Positions 55,965 through 64,000 of a stretch of 64,000 nucleotides of DNA are shown piece after piece. The position numbers and the translations under genes are program-made. The notes beneath the pieces are model-generated. The model was given only the letters and a program-made list of their open reading frames with translations. It had not been told where the DNA came from and ran no database searches. Location: contig OX335651.1 of assembly GCA_946894095.1 (NCBI GenBank), forward strand, positions 10,004,501 through 10,068,500. The letters run 5' to 3'. The DNA is from Incurvaria masculella. Lineage: Eukaryota > Arthropoda > Insecta > Lepidoptera > Incurvariidae. The first letter of the stretch is position 1, and every line of letters begins with the position of its first letter.

Positions 55965-58900
55965 CTGCGGCCGCGACTCACACAATATATAAAGGATTAC
56001 ATCCAGTACTCCATACAAAGTCCCGATTTCGTGCACCTCTATAGGCACATTTCGCTTTTATAGGCTCTAAGCTAGTTTCGCGGTGCTGAACTGTCGCGAA
56101 TGGTCCTTCTAGAAAATATATTTAGAAATAACAGAACCAGCAGTGCTGCGCCAACATTTAAGTGAAACCCCGACACTCAATGGAGGGAAGGTATTTATCT
56201 CATAAATCGCCCGAATTGAGTCGGGCGAGTGGTGCCGGTCAATACTCATCGGCGACAGTTTCAAATGGTCGACAAGGATGTTTGAAATGCTACCTAAATG
56301 TTGCGTTAATTTAATAACTTAACAGGTCTTTTCACCATTAAGCCAGTCAAAACGTACAAAAAAGGGTAAAATCGGAGTGTCATGTGGCTTTAATTTTTTT
56401 CAAATGTTAGTACCAGTTATAGTAGTGTGAATTGCCAATGGATGTATTTCCGTCTAAGTGCGGAAACAAGCCTGAAGCACAACAACAGTAGTGTGAATTA
56501 AATTGTATAGCTTCGGTATTTTTATGATTGCAAGAGAACAATTTTCGATACGGAACATGTTTTGTACCTAACTATATGAATGTCCAAATTCGTCATCACA
56601 TAGGATGTTCAGACTAAATAGAGAATAAACATTTTATGTAAGAAAAGGAAAATTAACAATCTTTAAACAATCAATAAATTAAAACCTTGTACTTTACCTT
56701 AGCAAGATTTTCCACTGACCTGATGTGGTTTGCCTTGGCCGAGAATGACGTTTGAGTAAAATTGGTCCCAACTTCCAGCGACTATATGCAAAATCGCAAT
56801 GCTGCAAATGACTAGCACTTTTGGGGAGTTTATGGTGTTCCTTTTGTCTGCCAGGTGCAGTACCATGCAAGTCGATAGCAGCTCAGTTATCTGAAAGTAC
56901 ACGCACGAATTTATTAAATACATTTTTTATGTAGCTTAAAATGAATGGTACCATCATGAAATTAGTCAATACACCCATTCCGGAAGGGATTACGTGCCAT
57001 GCTAGGACCTTCCCTCATAAGGTCAGCAACATTGAATGTTTTTCATGACCTCAGGCATGGAAAAAAGTCTCCGCGCCCCTGAACTACGAGCCGCTCAATA
57101 AATACTTCTCTCAACGCTGGTTGTCCTGTCAACAATGTAGACAATAAAGGTCGAGTGGGTTAGCAGTGAGCCCCCATTTTACTACTATTTGTGACAAACT
57201 GACAATAAAGTAAACATCATCAAATATTTACATCATTCTACACACACTGTGACAGACTTGGTGGAAAATTCTGTGCTCAGTACGGTGCTAAGGTTTCCTC
57301 AATGTGATTGCCCATGGTTCGAAGTATTTTTAACACATTTTCAATACATTTGATGGAATAGTTTGATTATGATGGAAAGTGACACCAACTGGTGATAACG
57401 CACTCAAACTGCAGGTAGTTTACAAATTGGGCGCATAAATTCCGAATTCGAATGGAACAGTCGGATCCTTTTAATCCTAGATGAGTAACAAAATCGAGAG
57501 GTATTACCGTAAAGAATAGCTGATGGTACCACTGGTCGTAGAACTCGTCGTTGTAGTAGTTGATGTAGGCCCAGGCTGAGTAGTAATGGGAATAGAGGGC
57601 CGTGGCGAAGAGCAGCGCCATCTCTGGGCGGAGGCGCGAGTCGAGTGCGAGCCGCGTCAGCCACCGCGTCGCCTCGTATAGCGCGGCGGCGCTCCCGACT
57701 GCCACTAGCCACATCTTAAGTGTGTTCTCTGTCGCGTTGAAGTACATGTGCTTGTACGAAGCGACCCCCGTCTCGTAGGGCCCTGCCAATATTAATATAA
57801 AAAAGTAATATTAGTCTGGTTAGAGAATTAAGAGAGATTATCTTTTTTGTCGAGCTTATAAGATTTTGTGACGTGCCAAGTCAGGATCTTCCTTTATATG
57901 ACCATGTTTACATTGAACTGGATTCAGTGAAATGGAGACTTTTTTTCATCGCCGCTTCGACCATCTATCATCCGATGCGATGGTATCAACTCGGACGGGC
58001 TTAACTCTACCACCTAGTAAGTGGGGAAGGCGACCTACTGTTTTACATGGGTTCTGAACCATGGAGGAACCGGAACCCGACGTAATTGCACATCTCGACT
58101 TGAAGAAAGAAGTGTATATACTGGGATTCGAACGGCACAAGAGACCACAGGCGTTAATCCCTATCAGGCCACTCAAAATGGATGCGTGAGAACCCAAGAC
58201 TCGTAGCTAAACCAGTAATAAAACAGTCAAGATTGCTTAGCTCGACTAAAACCTACGAACCAAAACTCTTTCCACACGCAGTCTGATTTGGCATGGAAGT
58301 TTAAGTGTAACCAAATAAAGTTAATGTAAATAAATCCCCAGGATGGCTTCCAATGCAGCAAACCAATGGTTTACAAAGGTTTTTTTATGTAACTTGACAT
58401 GGATGGCTATACCAAACTGAATGTCAGATATTACCTACAGTTTTAGACCTAAAGTTTTACGTGGAATCCGAACCACAGCCAGCCTCAACGGTTGAAAATG
58501 GTCCAGAACCCAACCGCGCTCAGAGGTGCTTACCCAGTTATCGAATCGCAAGGCGTCGCACCACTGGGCTACGAGGCCGATAGGATAATCTTGCTATGAG
58601 TTCTTGAGGAACCAAAGCCAACAATAAAAAGGCTCGTAGCCTAGTGGCGCGGGGACTGGCCTAGCGTACCAGAGGCCTGGGTTCAATTTCGACATGCACC
58701 ACTGTCTTTCTCTTTCCGAGTTCGATAAGTGCATTTCGTCACGAATGCGAGCTGCTCCATGGTTCAGAATCCATGTAAAACTGTAGGTCTCCTTCCCCTG
58801 CTAGGTGGTAGGGTTTAAGCCCGCCCGGGTTGGTACCATCGCATTGAATGAAAAGATGGTCGAAGCGGCAATGAACAATTGTCCGTGTTTTCCATCCAGT

Positions 58901-59280
58901 TCAATGTAGCCGTGCTCATAAAAGGGAAGGTCCTGGCATGGCACCTTATTCCTTCGGGAATGTGGTGTATTGGGCTAATATCATAACGGTAGTTGTGTGG
59001 TATAACTATTACTGAATGTCCAAATATGCGACAGATTGTAATATAAAGAGAGATAGTTTAAAAAAAATCCCCACCGACCCTTAAAGACGGTGTCCCAGCA
59101 CGAGCAAGAGCAGCTCGTCCTGCTGACCCGGCGGGCGTACCCGCTCCAGAAATGCGCGAGCGCGAATATGTGTAGCGGCGGCAGCGCGGCGAGCAGCGCG
59201 AGCGCGGCGGCGCGCGAAGCCCAGCGCCGCCGCGTCACGCAGGCGCCGGCACCGTCCGCGCGGCGCCACCCGCCCAGCAT
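55797..59280 (-). CDS. Multi-pass membrane protein of unknown function, 4 exons
   Basis: Coding exons on the minus strand: 59280-59079, 57782-57508, 56890-56720 and 55964-55797 (stop TAG at 55799-55797). All borders are GT-AG with matching phases; total 816 nt, 271 residues. It has about five or six hydrophobic segments: near residues 22-42, two in exon 2, two in exon 3, and the C-terminus. Striking conserved-looking stretches are WDTVFKGPYETGVASYKHMY at the first junction and INYYNDEFYDQWYHQLFFT in exon 2. Tyr and His residues in membrane-proximal stretches suggest an integral membrane enzyme or scaffold, but I do not recognise the family and assign no function. The gene converges with Nrx-IV. 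Upstream in-frame codons extend to 59412; the 59280 ATG is the simplest start. Confidence 0.78.
56720..56890 (-). CDS. Membrane protein exon 3
   Basis: Acceptor ctttcag, donor GTCAGT, phase 0. Encodes ITELLSTCMVLHLADKRN...VLVICSIAILHIVAGSWDQF. Confidence 0.8.
56935..57096 (-). repeat. Family A SINE-like fragment
   Basis: TTACGTGCCATGCTAGGACC and, after a gap, CGCGCCCCTGAACTACGAGC, corresponding to the body and head. In intron 2 of the membrane-protein gene. Confidence 0.55.
57508..57782 (-). CDS. Membrane protein exon 2
   Basis: Acceptor ttggcag, donor GTAATA, phase 1 to 0. Encodes GPYETGVASYKHMYFNATEN (with a possible N-glycosylation site NAT) and two membrane segments. Confidence 0.82.
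57860..58168 (-). repeat. Family A SINE-like element, diverged
   Basis: ACGTGCCAAGTCAGGATCTT, TTCATCGCCGCTTCGACCAT and TACCACCTAGTAAGTGGGGA in the family order. In intron 1 of the membrane-protein gene. Confidence 0.65.
58381..58585 (-). repeat. Family A SINE-like element, internally deleted
   Basis: TTTTTTATGTAACTTGACATGG, then TTTTACGTGGAATCCGAACC and CACTGGGCTACGAGGCCG. A central deletion removes most of the body. Confidence 0.6.
58631..59003 (+). repeat. Family A SINE-like element, full head
   Basis: Starts GGCTCGTAGCCTAGTGGCGC, with the B-box-like TGGGTTCAATTTCGA about 45 bases later, and ends TATCATAACGGTAGTTGTGT. The best-preserved plus-oriented copy, and the reference for orienting the family. 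Confidence 0.88.
59079..59280 (-). CDS. Membrane protein exon 1
   Basis: Encodes MLGGWRRADGAG...LALLAALPPLHIFALAHF, a basic N-terminus then a membrane segment, ending WDTVFK plus one base. The donor GTCGGT is suboptimal. Very GC-rich. Confidence 0.75.
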
Positions 59281-59456
59281 GACGCGCCGAGTCTTGCTGA
59301 CTGAACGCGGCGCACCGATGTTCCTATTGTGGCTGGTTAAGGGGGAACTAAACGATGAACGTCTCCTCATACAAGATTGTTGACCGGATTTTGCTGCACG
59401 TGAAGGATTCACACATTTTTATAACACCAAAAAATAAAAACGATAAATTACCTTCT

Positions 59457-59705
59457 TACTCGATGGAATACACGGACCATTTTAATTGCCGCTTAGAACA
59501 TCGTCCATTCGATGCGATGGTACCAACCCGGGTGGGATTAACCCTACCACCTAGTAAGGAAGGGGACTTACAACCACGGCCAGCCTCAACGGGTGAAAAT
59601 GGTCAATGGTTGAAAATGGTCACCCATCCAGAACCTAGCTGCGCTCAGAGGTGCTTCACCAAGCTTATCGAATCACAAGGCATCATGCCACTGGACTACC
59701 TAATA
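59457..59705 (-). repeat. Family A SINE-like element, diverged
   Basis: Pieces such as GATGCGATGGTACCAACCCG, CTACCACCTAGTAAGG and CATGCCACTGGACTACC. The 120-codon frame over it is non-genic. Upstream of the membrane-protein gene. Confidence 0.6.
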
Positions 59706-60580
59706 ACTTTGAATTAAATTTTTATATTAAAGCAAATAAAAAAAAGGATTAAAAATCCTTCAATTGGAATTGTACACTTTGGTGTACCTTAGGTGTACCT
59801 CATGTGATTGAGCATTATCTATCAAATACAAACTGAAATGATTAGATATTATCATTCCTCCTCTATCTCTCTACCTACCCAGAGCAGTCACATCGGCAAA
59901 GTATCAGCCCTAGCAACACCTTAATGTACTCTATTTTTACCGTAGACGGAGTCAGTGAATTCTCTATAAATAGCACCATGCATCGGTGCACTCCACTGGA
60001 TATGTTGCCCAACTAGACGGTCTATTATTTTTACTGGTTTTCTTTCGAGCTGGTACGGTGTGGACATTTTCATGATGGAGTATTTTGATTGATTGTGCTG
60101 TATGATTACAACATTTTAGGTCACTTATTCCCTATTCTCAAATGTAGATTAAGGGAATACCTATAATCTCTCCACATATTTCCTTTCACCACTTTTATGA
60201 TGCAACACATCTATGCAAGTAGAATCGACTTTTACATTAATTTAAAGAAAGTTGCAAAAAATATCATTTCTGAAGTATGGAACTGGACTCAAACAATCCT
60301 GTCTCGGGCAGTGCTTCTACTAATCCATACACTTTATACACAAAAAATCTTCTAAATCTCTCCTCCCTTAATCAATGCCTCCTACTAATACACCCTGTTA
60401 CTAATAAACACAGACCGTCATCTGAATAGTTATGCAATATTTTGTCCTTTGCATTATCGTGCAGTTTCGAATTCGAGAGAAAGGGACGAAACATTGTGTC
60501 ACTATTCAGAGGAAGATCTGGGTTTATTAGTAACTACAAGTAATATATTAATATTTTAAAACTTACTCGGGACATACCTA
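59706..60580. other. Intergenic, upstream of the membrane-protein gene
   Basis: AT-rich, no gene or recognised repeat. Confidence 0.5.
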
Positions 60581-60793
60581 TAATATATAGTTTGACGGCT
60601 TACCGTGTGCCTCGTGTGAGGAGCAGGACGTGCTGCTCGACGTTTCGGAGCCTCACATGGGCTCCTGTAACGTGCCTACCTACCTCCGTCGCGACAGGCA
60701 CGTTCTCATGAAGATGGAGCCCATGTGAGGCTCTGAAACGTCGAGCAGCACGTCCTGATGCTCACACGCGCGGTAAGCCGTCAAACTAAATAT
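60581..60793. repeat. Long near-perfect inverted repeat (hairpin)
   Basis: The left arm 60581-60665 (AGTTTGACGGCTTACCG, ACGTGCTGCTCGACGTTTCG) pairs with the right arm 60716-60793. The spacer contains a second inner pair (AACGTGCCT / AGGCACGTT). A foldback MITE or a transcribed hairpin are both possible. Confidence 0.85.
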
Positions 60794-63565
60794 TACAGGT
60801 AATATTTTCATAAAATTGGCAAAAGGAAATAAAGGAGGTAATTACTTCCAAGCTTAGTACAAAAAGTATATTTTACTTGATTTAAAATCTGCCACTTACA
60901 TATAAATGAGAATGTAAACACAGTAATAATGTTAACAAACGTTTTTATTAAAAAAATATTGCAAAAATCTGATTTGTAACTTCAAAAACACTAACCTTAG
61001 TACTTAAGAATATCGAAAACTAATCTAAGTTACAAACGAATATCTGAACTACTTTTCCACTAGGACAATTTTAGGTATTCCTGATCTTGACTAAGAAAAT
61101 TTAAGTTCTCGACCACAGCAGTCCCAAATTGATTTCTAGTTTGTAATTTGGCACATACATTCCAGAAAGAAAACAAGTCAAATGTAAACAGGTACGAGTA
61201 TTGCGTTAGATGTTAGATTATATAAATTTGTAGAGATCACGAAACCCAAATGACATAGCGATACATACTAAAACATATACCCCTACTTACTTTATTCAGG
61301 TTGTTAGTAAGCTACACACTAATCAACAGGACAATATTCTGTAAGATTTCATATTATATTAGCCGATACAGAACTAAAAATATGTACAACTTTTGTGAAA
61401 TTATACTATTTTGGCAGAAAGTATAGCACCGACCATACTGGGAGAAGACATGTGGATTAAGTTAAGACTAGAGACCAAATTAAAATTTATTTGTCATTCA
61501 GGCGACAAAGCAGGCTCTGATGTAAAATGCTTGTAAAGTTTCCATGAAAGAATCATAGAGGTTTTTAAAAAATATATTTAATCCAACAAGCTAGTCTGAG
61601 CCTCTAGTCCCAGTTGTCACCTAAATTGCTGTTTACGCCGGAAAGATTGAGTAACATTTTAAAATTTATGGAGAAATTGAAGAGCGCGCGCAGTGGGCAT
61701 TTCGCGAGTCCGAGATTGATTTGACAGCTTAGTCACCGTCGCCGTAAATAAGTTGACGTTGCCATTTACGCCGACTTCGCTTTTTAATACAAATCGGAAA
61801 TCCGAGTTTGACAATGACAGCCTGAAGAAGTAAACCCACAGAATATCTAGTAAAAACTTACATAGAGTATGGTTTTTAGGTAACTTCGAAGTTCCGTAAA
61901 CGCCAATTCAGGTGAGAACTCGGACTGACCACTCTGGTGTGTCCCTTAAATGTTTGGCCAAAATGTAGACGGGTAATATTTGTTCAAGATTGGGTGCTAT
62001 CATGTCAGCATTAGGTGCCTTAACCGCTAATAAGCCCAGGTTAATATTTATATTTCTATATTAGTATCAATCGGAGGTAAGTCTTGAAAACATATGCAGT
62101 TGATTCACATTAATAATGTTATATACAACACAATACATCTATATACACAAAACTATTTTCATTTACAATTTGTGATGGGAAAATCTGACTAAGCACCAAA
62201 TCAGGTCAAAGAGTTTGTTCTTTTTTGTTGTCTTCGATTTTCAGTTCAAAAGCATCCCTAACACTCGATACACAAACATATTTAAAAAAATATATATCCT
62301 ACACACATTAAGTTTGTTCACCATTTCATTATTGCACAAGTTAGGTTAACTATTTACTAATTAAATATATACATCTTAAAAAAAATCCCTTATCTAGTCA
62401 GATGAAATTGATTGCCATAACATTCATGAATCGATATGATATGATCGATATGACAAATTAGTCAATTTTTAGTAACAACCTCAAAATTTAAATTTAATCG
62501 ACTAACCTCCTCAAAATATAAAATGGGAACAATCATTGTTAAAACTTTAAAAATAATTTTTGTTCAAAAATTTCAAAGTCTCATAACATTTGAAAAGAAG
62601 TCGTCGGGCAAAACAATTCATGTCATGATTTTGAGAAAGACTGTCTATAAAAATGAAAGTTATGAAAGTTGAACTAAAAATGACAATAAGAATGAATGCA
62701 ATGATTGGGCCAACTACCTCAATCTTCAAGGTAGAAATTCACCAAGCAAAAAGAAAATGTAGAAGTTACAATGCACTTACTTAATTGCTTCAAGTTGTGA
62801 GCTAAACAGTTAATCTAATCACTGGGAACAAATGGTTACAAACCACCACGACATACATATGTCTCGTGTAATTTTCCGCAATGAAAATTTTGCATTATTA
62901 CATTTTGAATATAATGAATCGGACTGCTACTAACCAAGATTTTCTTTAATATTCATCTTATTTTCATAGAAAGCACAAAAATATTTTTCAACATCTTTTC
63001 CGATCTAAAATCTGAAAGCATCCGAAATTCGCGGGATATCTTTACTCTAAAATGCGTCATACGGTCTACAATCAGCTTGACCGCACAGATATCTGGTAGA
63101 GGTCGGTGGCATTCGGACACGTGCCTCGCAAATTTCTTCAAAATGTCACAACACAAAGATAACACTTGCACGAGACATTCATTGTTATGTTTTATTGTTT
63201 AACATACATTCATAATAACTTCTGATATTCAGATACAATCTGCGAAGTATTCGCTTTAGTTCACTTTTCTGACCGCTGATGTAACATACTCACTGAATTA
63301 TATCTAAATCAATGACTAATCAAAGGGCCCCGTGAGGGCAAACTTAGCTTTAAAGCATTTACATACATGTCACGAGACTTAGCCGGGGACAGGATCCCCT
63401 GTCTCCGGGTCAACAACTCGGGCAGCATCAGAGGACCAACAAATCGATAAACTATTCTGCGGATTCTATTCTATAAGGAGGGCAGTATTGTTCTCGATAG
63501 CATAGTTGATTAGTTCATCGATGAACACATTATTATTATTATTATTATTTGAAACCGGGTGTCGT
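60794..63565. other. AT-rich intergenic stretch, no gene
   Basis: No frame with coding character, RNA gene or clear repeat. Part of 61690-61920 shares words with 52010-52140 in reverse orientation (GAAGTTCCGTAAA, GTAGTAAAAACTT-like), suggesting a shared old repeat. Confidence 0.45.
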
Positions 63566-64000
63566 GCCCTACAGCCCCTTATCAGTGTCCGTAGCCCGAA
63601 GTCACTGTGACCTGAAAAGATCTATTGTGACTTTACCCCTTTTATAGTTCGCTCTCTAACCCTACACTTTTTATGAAATGTAGTAGTTTTTGGGGAGCGA
63701 TCGATCTGATATCATCTGGGTGCATAATATGCCCGCCTAGGTGGATACTTCTTTTGCGTCCTAAGGGCCCACAGTCGCATAAAATGTGAAGTGGAGTTTC
63801 TTTCTCCTCGCGACAAAATCTGCAAACATCAGTTTCGGACAAACTCATTGCGTTCATGTGTTTGTTTAGTTTGCAGTGACCTGTTAGAGCTCTTACAGTG
63901 ACCCTAAGTTGATTTCGAGTGAGTTTCATAAGTTCACGCGACCGTTTTTCCGAATAGCCTGTAACCAGGGCTTTCGCATGTGTGAGTCCCGGCAAGTTGT
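63566..64000 (-). pseudogene. Non-LTR retrotransposon ORF2 C-terminus, runs off the window
   Basis: The minus-strand frame 63642-63995 reads LMKLTRNQLRVTVRALTGHC, then VCRFCREEKETPLHILCDCG, the Cys-rich end of I/R1-type elements that follows RNase H. The frame is still open at the right edge, so it may continue beyond. A related copy is at 51463-51985. Confidence 0.75.

Overview
This is a eukaryotic nuclear window from an insect, most likely a moth or butterfly. The order is inferred from the style and density of interspersed repeats (tRNA-derived SINE-like families and TTAA-flanked MITEs) and from the protein content; no species-level marker was found. Genes are split by GT-AG introns, coding exons are GC-rich islands, and the rest is AT-rich and full of transposon debris.

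Region 1 (about 1-22 kb) is a transposon landscape. A Ty3/gypsy-type LTR retrotransposon has two almost identical LTRs (1715-2137 and 17609-18032), flanked on the outside by the same 4-bp duplication AAAC. A primer-binding-site candidate and a short gag-like start lie at the left end. Gag, with a CCHC knuckle, and pol (protease, RT, RNase H, D,D35E integrase) lie at the right end, linked by a textbook -1 slippery heptamer. About 10.5 kb of foreign DNA sits between the two parts. It includes a roughly 7.8-kb satellite array with an exact 100-bp monomer, which has itself undergone a multi-kilobase segmental duplication.

Region 2 (22.96-52.53 kb, plus strand) is a complete Neurexin IV (Nrx-IV/Caspr-type septate-junction protein) gene. 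I could join 24 coding exons per transcript with compatible phases into a 1,280-residue protein: signal peptide, discoidin, LamG, LamG, EGF, fibrinogen-like region, LamG, EGF, LamG, transmembrane helix, and a short tail ending EFFI. Two alternative versions of the third exon (27811-28007 and 29600-29796) are both exactly 197 nt. They match the mutually exclusive exon 3/4 pair known from Drosophila Nrx-IV, and ACTAAC motifs lie between them. An intronless phosphopantetheinyl transferase gene (AASDHPPT type) is nested in the second intron on the same strand. Several introns carry SINEs, MITEs, non-LTR fragments, and local duplications of the gene's own exons.

Region 3 (55.8-59.3 kb, minus strand, convergent with Nrx-IV) is a four-exon gene for a multi-pass membrane protein of 271 residues that I do not recognise. 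Region 4 (59.7-64 kb) has no recognisable gene. It holds a long near-perfect hairpin repeat (60581-60793) and, at the right edge, the 3' end of a non-LTR retrotransposon on the minus strand.
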